The translations under genes were made by a program, and so were the position numbers. The notes beneath the pieces are model-generated. The model was not told the DNA's origin and ran no database searches. It saw nothing but the letters and a program-made list of their open reading frames with translations. From positions 5,796,912-5,860,911 of the forward strand of contig CM031612.1 in assembly GCA_018398815.1 (NCBI GenBank): a DNA stretch of 64,000 nt, written 5' to 3'. Source of the DNA: Conus ventricosus (taxonomy: Eukaryota > Mollusca > Gastropoda > Neogastropoda > Conidae). Position 1 is the stretch's first letter; every line of letters begins with the position of its first letter. Shown piece by piece: positions 31,431-43,892 of the stretch.

Positions 31431-34400
31431 AGTCAAACAAACTTTTAGTGAGTAAATTTGATTGAATTGATTTTACTTAGGCGATGTGCTTTACTGTCTA
31501 TTGCGTTTTGCATTTTTTTTTCTTTATCCTTCCTGTCTTTATGTTGGCAGTTTCAAATCTTCGGTTGAAATCCCTTTTCTCGTAATTTCTCGCGACCTCA
31601 GACACAGTGGAGAAAGCGAAACAGCAGACTGTTTCCTTTATGGTAAAGGTGGATTGGGTTTGGATTTAGAATTTTTGTATTTGTTTTAATGGATAGAAGT
31701 GCCATAGTCAGGATGGAGCACAGAAAAGAAAGCAATATACTTCTGAGCTTCAAACCTTCCCCAGAGCATGTTCTGGGATCTACTGTATTTTTCCTTTACA
31801 CCCAAGACTCACCAGTAGAACCGACATCTTTTTGAAGAAAATAGTTTGGCTGTTGCTTTAGATGACGCATACACAAATGGCATGCATTTCCTGTGAAAAA
31901 CATTCCAAATAATGAGGAAAAAAAATGAGTGACTAATATTCGACCAAAGAACACCAGAAATAAAAATGCAGCACCAGCAGGCAATTCTTCATTTGGCTCT
32001 ACCCAGGCAGGCAGCCTGCTGTATTAATGAGAGTGTAAACTATAGAGTGTAAGCCATAGAGTGCCTAGAGCTCAGTCTCTTACCAAGGATAGGCACTGTA
32101 TAAGTGCTCTCATGATTTAAGTTCTCTCAATGTGTCTTCAGCATCAACCAGCTTGCTGTGTCCGTCACTGATTTTGTAAAACATCCAGTGCAGAAGAGAT
32201 GCTGCAGACACTTAACTGACCAACCCTGGCTACAAGGAGAAGAGCAAACCCTCTGCGCTCTACAACTTCCACCAAATAATGACATCTCTTAGCGCACAGC
32301 ATCTCACCACTTGTCGTCGCAGCACAGGACAGCCCTGTCTGTTGTTCTATGACATTCTAGTGACAGGCAAAGGAGCTTTTTCCACAGAACAGCTTTAGGG
32401 TGGAACAGCCTGCCTGTACACCAACAGCCATGCTGATCTGGCAGCCTTCCTGTCCAGGAGTGGCAAACTCCATGTTGAGTGCAAAATGGGGTTCCAAATA
32501 ATCCTGAGCATTAAGTCTCATCAATTGATCCTTTTCTTAACCTCAAATAATGTGTAGACCATGGACCTGATTCCCTATCTCTAATGAATTCATTATGAAA
32601 ACATCCTGCAATGCCTAAAATTAGAATGTGGTGACGCAATGTTCCTTTGCAAATGATTCATCAATGGGGTTATGTGCATGTACACTCTTTACTTCTTCCG
32701 TCTGTCAGGACCTGCAAATCTTGAAGTGTACATTTTTTTTTTCTCTGCTTCATTTACAACAGTTTAACCCCATGCCATACTTACCTGAGTCCCTGGGGCA
32801 GCCGCACTCTGGCTCATAATGCTAGAGTCCTAGAATCAGCAGCCCACAGGCATCAGGTCACCAGGAGGCTCCCTTCTAGGTGACACACTGCACCACAGAC
32901 AAGTTATCTTGGCTGTGATCAGTGGTGTCTGCTCTAATCCAATGTACACAGGACACCACCAAATAAATCCCCTGTCGATGAAAATCTTGGAGGCAGCATG
33001 AGTGTTAGTCCCCTCTGGTGGGCATCACTATTTCTATTTACATGACAGTCTCCATGAACTCGCTGTGAGCTAAACATTTGCATGGATGTGAAGAGGAATT
33101 TTATTTACAAAGGTCATGAAAACAAGACCCAAAACTACACAGAATCTCTTTTCAAATTATGAGAATGGTGAGTTGATGATATGGCGTTTCATTTGTTTTA
33201 AGAGGAATTTGTTAACAAAGGTCATTATGAAAACAAGACACAAAACCTCAGAATTTCTTTTCAAATTATGATCAATGAGGAGGAGGAGGAGGAGCTGATA
33301 ATATAGCATTTCATTTGTCCTAAGACTACAAGACAGTGTTCTCATTAACCATGTTCAAGGACATTTGCTATGCTGGCAGGAAATTTGGCAAATTCTCAGA
33401 GATCAGTCCATAAAGTGGATGAAACAATTGTATGGTTCTAGTCTTCCTGCTTGAGCCCTTAGGACACTCAATACCTCGGGGTAAGAGCCAAGCAGAACCA
33501 CAAGTAGACCACAGCTCTCTGCTGAGGTTGATGTAGTGAATTTCCAGGCAAAACCTACAGTACTACCGCTCTGTCAAGGTAGTTGTGCGAAGTGTGAATT
33601 CTGCTGGGTGGCGAATTCACATTTGCCTCGGCGTGCACTTGACCCAGTGTCACTGTGAGCACTGCTGAATTGACAGCTTTTAACACAGGGCTGTCCATGC
33701 ATTTACCAATGTACTAATCAACAGAATGTTCAGACATTGAAGATCAGATATTAAGTACAACGAGCTATAGTACTTTAAGGGCGCTGTTGCAGGATGAATG
33801 TAGTGGTGCGCGTCAGGTTGCTCACTCATGCTAGCTCTGCAACCATGCAAGTATGCTTGTCAGTAGGGATGTAGCAAGCCCTGAGTATGTTGGATCAGAA
33901 CAAGCACCACAGAAGACTGAAGTGGCTCAGCAGCGGTGAGATGTTTCATCTGATGATTTGTCTCATGGACAATTGTTACTACTTGCTCCCTGTTGACTGC
34001 CAAAAGCTGGGGCTGTAACAGGAAGAACCTGGGTGAGGCTGTGCGTGAAGTGGCTGAATAAGTGGTGTGGGGCTGATGCCACTATGAGGTATCAACAGGG
34101 ACGGTAAAAAAAAAAGAAGAAATAGTAAATAAAATTAGGACCTCGTCAAACCATTCTTTTTGTCGTTTGTTTTTGAGAGTTTCTGTGTCACTGCCATGAA
34201 AAGTCCAGTTCGGGAGCATAGGGGAACTAATAGGGCTGTCATCAAGTTGAAAGACCATAGGTCACTCGTGTCAAAATACACACACACACACACCAATCTA
34301 AGAATGGACAGCTAGTTTCCACTCCTTTGTATTATGTTAACACTGCATGATTAATGGTGACAGAGGCACAAACTAGTTTGTTTTGCCTATGCAACTATTT

Positions 34401-34926
34401 ATCCTGAATTTATAGAAAGTACTGCACCAGTGATGTTCATGTAAATGAACTGTATTTTCTCATTGCAACAAGTGCTGCAGCTGCACCAGCAATGGTCATA
34501 TTCTTATTATTTTTCCATAACAAGCACGTTCATCTGTTTTATCTGTATCTACACAAGATATGTTAAAACTTAATTAAAAAGAAAACATAGTAAAAGTAGC
34601 TTAGAGAAAGATGGATGGATGAATGCACATATCTACACAAAAATAAAACATACAATGACGCAGTGGGGGAGAGAGATAACTACGTTCTCCTCTGATTATT
34701 TCTTTGGGCACAGAGCTTCATTCTTAAACTGAAATGCCTTGCCTACTTAATTCTGAAGGCGTCTGTGCAGTATTGGTGTTGTAAAAAAAAAGACCAATAT
34801 TTGCTTGATCAAAAACTGCTCTTGGTCATTCTTAAACTCAAGAGTCAGTAACTGCTTCCTTTCTGATTTCTGTAAGATGAGCAAATTGATGGTCTTCATG
34901 TTGATTTAGTTGTCTTTTAATATATA
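31431..34926. other. Intergenic DNA, mostly featureless
   Basis: Between anillin's 5' end and the TIR element. Apart from a LINE remnant near 32.2-32.5 kb and a duplicated phrase around 33.09-33.30 kb (TTTACAAAGGTCATGAAAAC and a variant) nothing was recognised. Confidence 0.4.
32196..32500 (+). mobile_element. Possible decayed LINE 3' coding end
   Basis: Plus-strand frames contain RSFFHRTALGWNSLPVH and, after a one-base shift, HADLAAFLSRSGKLHV. The pattern (R)SF...WNSLP...S...F is the usual C-terminal end of non-LTR reverse transcriptases. It is short, frameshifted and without visible termini, so the call is tentative. Confidence 0.35.
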
Positions 34927-35243
34927 CAGAGCATACTACATTACCGAGATACGACACTGCCTCTTACAGCCTACAAGTCCGTTCAGTCGATTATCTCCCT
35001 TAGTCGGCGCGGGCTGCAGGCTCGCGGCTGCTATGTGAAAACGTTGCCGTGATGAAAACAACGACGCCCGTCGGGCCGCATTTGTTGTCATAACTTTACC
35101 TTGAACTGCTTCAGCAGTTTGTGACGACAGATTCAAATGCCTCTACACATTTTTTGGCCCTCCTTGTGTTTGTGTGCGTGTGCATGTAGGTGCGTGTGTG
35201 CACTGCATGTGTGCATGCATACGCATGTATTTTTATGTATGTA

Positions 35244-35244
<1 letters not shown>

Positions 35245-35288
<44 letters not shown>
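35245..35288. repeat. (GT)n microsatellite inside the TIR element
   Basis: About 22 GT dinucleotides. Confidence 0.95.
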
Positions 35289-35289
<1 letters not shown>

Positions 35290-35756
35290 ATGACTGTGGT
35301 AAGATGGGTGAAGGTGGGGTGGGGAGAGAGAGAGAGAGAGTTTGTGGCTTGTTCTAAATTTTAAAAAAAGACCATTTATTTGTCTCCAAATCAAACTTTA
35401 ATTGTGTTGTGTCAGTTTATAACAACGTCCAACAATGGCATAATGAAAGGGGTGGAGGTGGGGGGTGGGGGGGGGTAATGCAGTCCGTCTCATCCCACAA
35501 AACATAGAAAAAAGTTCTGCCATCAATACAAGATGGATTAAAACAAAACTGGTTGCATTTTCCAAACAGTCTGCAAAAATTTGCAAAAAATGTCTTCTTT
35601 AAAATACGAGCAAAGAAGAAGCACACAATTTCAAATACACACATCAACCTCAAAAATAGACATTGCGACGAGATAGGCCTAGACATGAAACGGTCATTGA
35701 TACGTGTAGGTTTACACACGAGTATGCTGGGGGTGGAGGGGGGTTAGTAATGGTTT

Positions 35757-35853
<97 letters not shown>

Positions 35854-35918
35854 ACTGAAACCAATTTATTGTCAGATTAACTCAAGGTTGTACACACACA
35901 AGCCATGCAACTGCACGC

Positions 35919-35951
<33 letters not shown>

Positions 35952-36006
35952 AGAGAGAGAGACAGAGAGAGAGACAGAGAGAGAGACAGAGAGAGAGACA
36001 GAGAGA
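35757..36006. repeat. (CT)n(CA)n and (GA)n microsatellites inside the TIR element
   Basis: CT/CA tract at 35757-35851, and a GA/CAGA tract at about 35920-36006 that also reads as a regular GAGAGACA 8-mer repeat towards its end. Confidence 0.95.
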
Positions 36007-36597
36007 TTCGGTGATGAAACACGTGTGTCGGCACTGTCATTATCAACATAAACATCACTGGCCATGTGAGGGCACGGTATGCGTGGTCTGGTTTTCCCCC
36101 GCTGCCTAGTTGTTTAGCTAACGGGACTGTAAATAAGCCAGTAGGCTTAATGATTTCTAGAAGAAACAAGGTATGCGCATTGCTCTTTCCTTACATATAT
36201 ATATAAAAACTGTTAAAAATCTGCCCATGTGGCTTCATAGTCATACTATAAACTTGATCTAGACTAGACTCAAGTTGCACCAGATGCATAGTCCCACACC
36301 GTATACGGTATTGCTTACGTGGTTTACTCTGCCAATAATTAATAAAATGCAATAAAGTTTGTACATGCCTTTCTTCATCCTTTGGAAAACGAAAAAATGC
36401 CAGCCCTTCACAATCGATTTTGTTGCGAGCGTTTGAACAACCGATAGCGCTGCAGGCTTCGCCTCCTTGCTTCTTGCGCGTCGCTATGTTGGAGCTGAGT
36501 TTACACGTGCTGACTAAGGGCCGTAACCTAGTCCGCGGTCTTACGGAAAACCCCCAAGTGTCGTATCTCGGTAATGTAGTATGCTCTGATATATATA

Positions 36598-36606
36598 CGT
36601 GTGTGT

Positions 36607-36698
<92 letters not shown>

Positions 36699-36704
36699 TA
36701 TGTA

Positions 36705-36748
<44 letters not shown>

Positions 36749-36760
36749 TATGTAGTGTGT

Positions 36761-36828
<68 letters not shown>

Positions 36829-36829
36829 T
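36598..36829. repeat. (GT)n microsatellite next to the TIR element
   Basis: About 230 bp of GT with interruptions GTAGTATGTA, starting 9 bp after the right inverted repeat. Confidence 0.95.
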
Positions 36830-37874
36830 CTGTTTTTAGGTCATCTTTCAAGTTTCTTATAACTTGTTTTTGGGAGGTTATAATGTGTATTTTGTATCAT
36901 TTTTATCATCATAACCCAGACAAATATACAGGTCCTTTTTAGGGCTGTCAAACTCATACACAGAAAGATTACACTCTGAAAAAGGAAACACACAACGAAA
37001 ACTACGTCAGGGGAACTGAACTATAGACATGTACCTAGATGCCTGATTATAAGAACACTGGCATATTGTAAAGTGTGACCAGAACAAAGAGTGAGCTTCC
37101 AGAACAAAGACAGGAGAACAATGCACAAAGGCAGGAAACAGTAGAAGACAGTAAAGAAAAACAGAAATGGAAAGGACAGAAAAGAGAAAGTTAATGGCAC
37201 AGAACTTGCAGAGGCAGGGTAAGCTGTTTGATCTAAATGCGCCCCTAACATCCCCACAAGGAATTAGGAGTGGAGTGTGGGGCTGGGGGGGGGGGGGGGG
37301 GGGGGGGGGGGGATGCTGGTATTCCATCAAAGATGGGACTATGAGGGTTACACACAGTAAATAAGAGCGTTTTACATGCCACACGAATATGGTCAAGTCT
37401 GTTCGCTGCGACACAGCTATGATGAAACTGAATGTCTTGTGACTTAACTGTTTGTGTCACTCTCACGTCCCTCTTCAGTTGACAGTAACATACACAATAA
37501 ATGTAAAAATCAAAAAAAAATATTCTGTTTATTTCTAATCCAACATACTTCAGCCAGAACCACACATTTCAATCATTCAATAAGGATGAGAAGAAAAAAA
37601 AACCCTGCCAAAACAGGCAATGAAAACATACAAAATTCACTTTCAGCAAAGCAACCATCTACAATAAAATCCAATAGATGACTGCACTCTTTCACTGAAG
37701 CATTCAAATTGTCGGGTATACTAAACAAGTAAAATTCTCCGTCCTCAAAATGTTTTAAATATTCTTTCCAAAAAAAAATCACTCTCCGTTCTTCTTCTAC
37801 ACTCTCTCATTTGATTCACCTGTGTATTTTTCAACACACATATACTTGAACAAGAATGTCCGTCCATATATTAC

Positions 37875-37938
<64 letters not shown>

Positions 37939-38187
37939 TTATGCTGCATTCAGAAACACACTGTTTTTGGATGTCAGATTTCTAACTCCTTGTCATTTGG
38001 CCCACAAATAAAACAAGATTTTTTGGGTCCACCTTTGAGCTGCAGCTGGTGGATTTGGAACATGTAAATCATGTAATTTATACACAAACAGCTGTTCCTG
38101 GCTGAGCATCTGCCTACCCTAGAATGATCTTCCACTATGCACCCAGTAATGACTCCTCGATATGAAATGGTCATGCCTGCAAGCGCT
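36830..38187. other. Intergenic DNA with homopolymer and CA tracts
   Basis: Contains a 28-G run at 37285-37312 and a (CA)n tract at 37879-37936. No gene was recognised. Confidence 0.5.
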
Positions 38188-38622
38188 TTGGAATATACCT
38201 CGAGGTTCCTGATTTTAAAGAAATAATCATGGTGTTTTGGAATATACTGCGAGATTCCTGATTTTAAAGAAATAATCATGGTGCTTTGGAATATAAAGTG
38301 AGATTCATGATTTCAAAGAAACAATCTAGGAGTTTTTGAATATCAAAAAAAGTCAGATTCCTGATTTCAAAGAAACAATCTAGGAGCTTTTGAATATTAA
38401 AAAAAAGTCAGATTCCTGATTTCAAAGAAACAATCTAGGAGCTTTTGAATATAAAAAAAAGTCAGATTCCTGATTTTAAAGAAACAATCTGGTTGCTTTG
38501 GAATATGAAGTGAGATTCCAATTTCAAAACAACAATCTAACTGCTCTGGAATACAAGGCAAGATTCCTGATGTTTAAAAAAAACTATCTAGGTGATCCAT
38601 AAATAAGCCACTTTAGAATATA
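38188..38622. repeat. Degenerate ~60-bp tandem repeat, about seven copies
   Basis: Repeated phrase TTTGGAATATA(A)...GAGATTCCTGATTTTAAAGAAACAATC-type units, with copies differing by several substitutions and indels. This is older than the other arrays. Confidence 0.8.
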
Positions 38623-38639
38623 AAGCTTTTTATTTCAAC

Positions 38640-38921
38640 TGGGTTAAAAGCTTATTGCCTAGTAGAAAGAAACTCGTGGAGAGCGTGGCAGCAGAGAGTC
38701 CTCAGAAGAGAACCCCCTTCAAGCAAGTGTTTCGGCCCTTATCTCCTGACACTCTAGGGGGTTGGGCCACACCCGTTCATGACTCCGGATGTCCCTCTGC
38801 TGCCCCTTTTTTTTTCCCCCATCTTGGGACGAGCCATGGCTGGGATTCGAACCCATGACCCTCTGGACATGCTCATTTTCTACTTAATGACTCGCGCTTT
38901 AACCACTGAGCCACAGGGACA
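38640..38921 (-). mobile_element. tRNA-derived SINE (first copy)
   Basis: On the minus strand a tRNA-like head reads GTCCCTGTGGCTCAGTGG (A box) and GGGTTCGAATCCCAGC (B box) about 50 bp later. A body of about 200 bp follows, ending in A/T-rich sequence near 38640. It cannot be a functional tRNA because no acceptor stem pairs. It lies directly downstream (same strand) of the decayed retroelement at 38941-41990. Confidence 0.65.
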
Positions 38922-38940
38922 CCTGATATTTGTGGGGAAA

Positions 38941-41900
38941 TTAACCCTTATGAAGTTCACTTTTGTTCCTCCTTGACCAACCCAGCTTGAACCTCTCTGC
39001 CGCTTCGCCATTGCTTTCAGGGCTCTGGTTTTTTTTTTCCCTGCAAGGGAAGTGTTTATGGGCTGTATGCAGAATTCCTACAAACCCCCTAGCCCCAATT
39101 TCGCAGTGAGGACTTTGACGATACCCCTTTTCCTCAGGCTGTTTGCCAGATAGATACTTTTCAGTTTGAGTTGAGCTGCCCCATTCTGTTCTCAATGGCC
39201 CCATGAGCTCGTAGTCACTGTTTGGGTTGGCTTAGATTTGGACTACTTTTTGGTCTCATGCCATTTGTGATGATTTTGGGGTTTCTTCTTTTTGGGAGGT
39301 CTGCAGTGCACCCCAGTCTTTCCCCATCCAGCAGACCTCCCTGCATTGTTTCGGGGGCACTTTTGTTCTTGGCCATGTTTTTGCTGCCCCTGGGTGAAAA
39401 TGTTGGGGGGGTCTTTTGGGTCCTGATTCCCCCTTTTGTGGGGTTGGTACTACCCCAGACACTTGTAAAATTTTTTGAGCACGGGGTTGTGCCCCCATGG
39501 TACCTTCCTTGAGCCGGGTATTTACATGAGTTAAACATGCTCCACTGTTTTTTTTATGGCAGAGGGGGCATGCGGGGGTCGTTTGTTTTCCCCCCTTCAC
39601 CAGGTTTGCTTTGAGGGCAAAAGGCATATCAGTTTTTGAAATGAAGCGATCCTGAGAGGGCCATGTCCCAAAATGTCATTCCAAGTTAACTTTTTTGGAG
39701 TGCATTCCCCCAGTTGTCCATTCCCCTTGCGGGCTCTGCTGGACTGCTTTTTGGAGTCTTTTTGGTTTCTTCTTTTCTCTTCCTAAATCTCATTCTCTTT
39801 TGGTTTTCCCTTTTTGGCCTTTGCCACCATTCTTTTGGTCACCCCCGTCTTTGTTGTTTCTGTGTGTGCCCTTTTTTTTTTCCTGATTTTGGGGAAATTT
39901 TTTTTGAAAAACCCATGCCCTTGAAACTTTCCATTTTCTCCCTGTCTTCATGGGGCTTGATTGCTTCTACCACCTTGTCTCCGAGTCCCCGCATGCTTTG
40001 AAGTTGATTTCCCGCTTTGTTTTCCTCCGGATGGTTTTCGTGTAGTTTGAGTTTTGTTTGGGCGACAGTACAGCGGATGTCAGTCAGACGGGGGTGGGAC
40101 ACCAAAGCCATTTCCTTGTGAATTTGTGTTTTTGGGTTCCATTGCCCCACTGTGCTGGTCAGATGTCGAAAATTCATCAGGGGCCATAGGGTTTTGGTAT
40201 CAGCAAAACGAGACACCAACCTTGTATTTGCCGGGACCCCCACCTGGCAATGGTTCCCAAGCTTTTTCCGCCATCTGCTGGTTTTTTTTGTTTTGTGTGT
40301 CTTTCAGGATTCATACCATCTTCCAAGGTCTTGACTGGTTTTCTGTGACTTTTTGGAATGGCCTGGTTGGCAAACTGAAGCCACAGATTGGGCCACTTTT
40401 TTTTTCCTCATGAGAGACTCCGTGATTTTTTTTGGGTTTTGAATTTCTTTCGGGTGAGGAACTTGTCGCCCCGCCTCTCCAGCACGGTGTCTCGTCTTTT
40501 GGATGAAATCACGTAGTGTCTCCTGACCCTTGAGAGGAGGCATTTGTACCCACGCCAAGGTCTGTTTGTCTCGCGTTGTTTGTTGCTGTTTCAAGATAGT
40601 CCTTTCCCGCACAAACAGATGGGGAAAATTTGCACACCCCTTGCAATGCCCATTCCAAATTGATCCACATTTGTGTACTCCCTTGGTAGAGAACCGCATT
40701 GAGAAGCCATTGAAAATACTTTTTGGCAGTCTGGATGTTCTTTGGCACATGGTTCTCAAAGCCCATCACCATGGGCACAGTCCTATGCGTTTGCCAGATA
40801 AGCCACACTACGTCCCGGTTCTCTTTTTCGTTTTTTTCTTTTTTGGGTTGGTCCAGATCATTGTGGGGTGTTCTACACACCCGCCACCCTGGGATGCCAC
40901 CTTTTGGACTGACACTCCCAAATACTTTTTTCCATCAGGGACTTGGTCAGCCTTGCGCCATGACGGAAAAAGATTTTTTCCTTTGACGTTCGTATGAATT
41001 GGCCTGAAGGCTGTGTACTTGAGTTTTTGCTTTTGGGGGGTGTACCACCTCTGCCTATCCACTGGCCCCTGATCTTCGGTTTCTCCAACCCGATCGCAGC
41101 AGCCCGTGGGGCCACTCCAGCACCTTGGGGAATTCTTGAAAGCTGGTAAGGTATTCCGTTTGGCCCCGGTGATGATTTGGCTCTGGTTTGTGACCCCCTT
41201 CTTGATTTCCCCCAACGTTTGGGGTTCCATTTAATGTTTTCCCAGGGTTGGTTTCCACACCCGATCTTTTAATGTGGTGGTGCTTTGCTCTTTGAGTCGA
41301 GTTGTTTTTCCTCAGATGCGCTTAAAACTCCCTTTTTCCACACTTTGGGCCCCGATTTTTGGTGCTCAAACAGTGTTTTTTGGGAAAATGGAAGGGGGTT
41401 TTGAAGAAGCGTCTTGTGTCTTCTTCTTTTTGCTCTTCTTTCCTCGCAGATTCCGCTTTGCGAGGGGGCTGGGTTTTCTTTCAGGTCTTCCCCAGTTTTC
41501 CAACCTTGTTTTTTGCTGGCAGGGGGGTCTTTATTTGTTTTGAGGGTTTTTCTTTTGGCTCTGATCTTGTCCTCTTTCTTGGCGTCTGGATTTCTTTGGA
41601 GGGGGTTTTTTTCTTGGGTAGTTTTATCCATAGGCGTCTTACAGTGGCAACACAATGTCCCCCATATTGGCTAGTTTGTGTTCCCGGGGGGCTTTTCCCT
41701 ATCAGGCATCGAGTCTTTGGGCGATTTTTTTTTAAACCAGTTTTTCCCAATCTTTAGTTTCTTTGTCGTGGGAGGTTAGTTTCAGGGGCCTTGGCATCGA
41801 GGGCCTGTGCAAATTCCCATCCGAACCAACAGGGTGTCCTTGGCATGTGTTTAAATCCTGGCCTTGGCTTTCCGACGTTTATTGTGATGCAGTGCGTGCG

Positions 41901-41990
41901 TCATTCGAGATCTTCACACTCCCCTCTTTTTTCCTGTGGTCTTCATGCCACGGGTGGGCGAAAGCTTTCCCCAGACACATGGATATTTGC
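38941..41990 (-). pseudogene. Decayed reverse-transcriptase-type retroelement coding remnant
   Basis: Minus-strand frames broken by many shifts. The best-preserved part is the 3' end: a CPLCHKK zinc-ribbon-like motif (about 39560), a C..AQGRY block (about 39510), GLLDGERLG..ADL (about 39360), IGARGFVGILHTA (about 39080) and EAAERFKLGWSRR (about 38980). The order CxLC / H..C..AL..GRY.WRHD / LLDG..DW..DL / ELTVPWE / GARGF / EAAERA..W is that of the C-terminal tail of a reverse-transcriptase-like protein family common in invertebrate genomes (from memory). The 5' part is Lys-rich and unrecognised. The block is unusually rich in short homopolymer runs, which probably cause many of the shifts. Confidence 0.5.
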
Positions 41991-42399
41991 CTAATTAATG
42001 AAATGTAAATGTGTCTGTACTAACACAGTCAAAAACAATTGCTGTGGGCACTGGGTTTACCGCTTACTGTCTTCAACGCTGTGAAAACCTTTAAATGCCT
42101 GCGGTATGTGTACATGTTGGCCCCCAACGGTTGGTACACAAATAATTTGAATTTTTTTCTAAAAAATGACTCCAGGGCAGAAAAAAAACAAAAAACCCAA
42201 AAACAAATCAACAAAAAACAACAAAACAACAACAACAACAAATCCATTATTTTCCCTTTATTTTCCCGAAATGATATTTTTTTCTGATGAAACTGCCCGT
42301 GTCAATCGCACATCATCATCATACTGCTGAGATCATGAAAAACATGAACATGGGTAAATAACGCATGAGTTTTAAAAAAACTTTCGACACACGCTGAAA

Positions 42400-42764
42400 G
42401 AATGCAAAAATCAACCACATATCACCTTGACAATCTGGCTGAAAAATGGGAGTGAACAAAGCAAAGAGAATTCTGCCCCCCTCAACAAAAACTTGTTTAC
42501 ATCAATGGAATCCCCCAGTGCATTGCAATCACCTTAGATTTCAAACCCGGCATGTTTTTTCTTTTTTCTTTCTGCTACGCGGTGATACTCCGCGGGCACT
42601 CCCTGTATGCCAGGCAGTGGAGTTTTTTGTGTTGACCCTTTTTTATCCCGCCATTAAGGCGCCATTTCCCTCTTTGGGGGGGGGCATGCTTGTGTCATGT
42701 GTTTCCATACCAAGGCCAAATTGGCCTTTTTTCTCTTCCGAAAGTTGGTGATGGGATTTTACGT
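42400..42764. other. Intergenic DNA, homopolymer-rich, unrecognised
   Basis: Contains runs of T, C and G like the preceding block. No frame or element was recognised. Confidence 0.4.
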
Positions 42765-42949
42765 GTGTGCAAGATGTTATGCGTGCGTTCACACACGGAA
42801 CCTCGGTTTATAGTCTCATTCGAAGGACTATATGGGGAATGGAGTCAGAACCAATGTTAACTCCGAGGGAAAAATCCCCCTATACCGAAATTCGAACCCG
42901 CAACCCCAGGATCACGAGTCCGGCGCCCTACCAACTGAGCTATCCGGCC
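42765..42949 (-). mobile_element. tRNA-derived SINE (second, distinct copy)
   Basis: The minus-strand head is GCCGGATAGCTCAGTTGGTA (A box) and GGTTGCGGGTTCGAATTTCG (B box). A body containing CGAATGAGACTATAAACCGA then GGTTCCGTGTGTGAACGC follows, a motif close to the GAGACGTTAAACCGAGGTCCCGTGTG domain of SINEs found across molluscs and other invertebrates. The acceptor stem does not pair, so it is not a tRNA gene. Confidence 0.75.
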
Positions 42950-43497
42950 TCCATCATGGCATGTCCTTACTTCCCTTTTCACAATATTTCAGAAATATGT
43001 ACATAAAACTGTCATGTGCAAAATCATACTCGTCGAAACACCACAGGCCGAAATCAGCAAAAGCAGACAAAAAGATAGACTGATTATATAGAACATTTCA
43101 TCTCTATGATGAACAAATTGTTCCATTTCCGCTGGAAACGTAAAAACAATGAGAACCGGACAAACGTGTTCTGAAATAAACACCACAACACATTTTCATG
43201 GAATGTTCACACCTCTTGTTTTTCTTCAAAATGATTCTAAAAAGTGTTTCACATAATACCACCAGTAGTACGTTGAGTGACCCTGATTTGCACATGCACA
43301 CACAACAAAGTGTGTGTGTGTGTGTGTGAGTGTGTGTGTGTGTGTATGTGTGTGTATGTGTATGTGCACATTTACTATGTCCAAGTGCCTGCAAGTATAT
43401 TGGATATTGAAATGGATTCATGCGTAAAATCTGTTGGCTTGCATGCAGGGTTTAAAATCTCCATCGATGCTCAGCAAGCATGTGTCATGGTGTATCC

Positions 43498-43892
43498 CAT
43501 AAAGGTTACACCACATGTGTTACATCATGCCATATCCCATAATAGTTACACAACATAAGCTACATCATGCGATATCCCATAATAGTTTCCCAACATGTGC
43601 TACATCATGCGATATCCCATAATAGTTTCCCAACATGTGCTACATCATGCGATATCCCATAATACTTTAACCACATGTGCTACATCATGCGATATCCCAT
43701 AATAGTTTAACCACATGTGCTACATCATGCGATATCCCATAATAGTTACACAACATGTGCTACATTATGCGATATCCCATAATAGTTACACCACATGTGC
43801 TACATCATGCGATATCCCATAATAGTTACACAACATGTGCTACATTATGCGATATCCCATAATAGTTACACCACATGTGCTACATCATGCGA
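43498..43892. repeat. 40-bp minisatellite, about ten copies
   Basis: The unit begins CATGTGCTACATCATGCGAT. Copies alternate in the tail (TTACACAA, TTTCCCAA, TTTAACCA), giving distinguishable variants. Confidence 0.9.

Larger units (their letters stand above)
34927..36588. mobile_element. 1.66-kb element with perfect 32-bp terminal inverted repeats
   Basis: Identical inverted repeats at 34927-34958 and 36557-36588, starting CAGAGCATACTACATTACCG and reading inward to ACGACACT. ATATATA lies immediately outside both ends, so a 7-bp target duplication is possible but uncertain in AT-rich flanks. The subterminal regions are CpG-rich and share CCCTTAGTCGGCGCG-like sequence. The interior holds GT, CT/CA and GA microsatellites. 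No transposase is visible, so it would be non-autonomous and of unknown superfamily. Confidence 0.7.

Noticed and set aside
34936..35136. Open minus-strand frame beginning MNLSSQTAEAVQGK as a gene
   Set aside because: It overlaps the left inverted repeat of the TIR element and has no recognisable family features.
42880..42949. tRNA gene candidate
   Set aside because: A and B boxes are present, but the acceptor stem does not pair and a SINE body follows. The same holds for 38845-38921.
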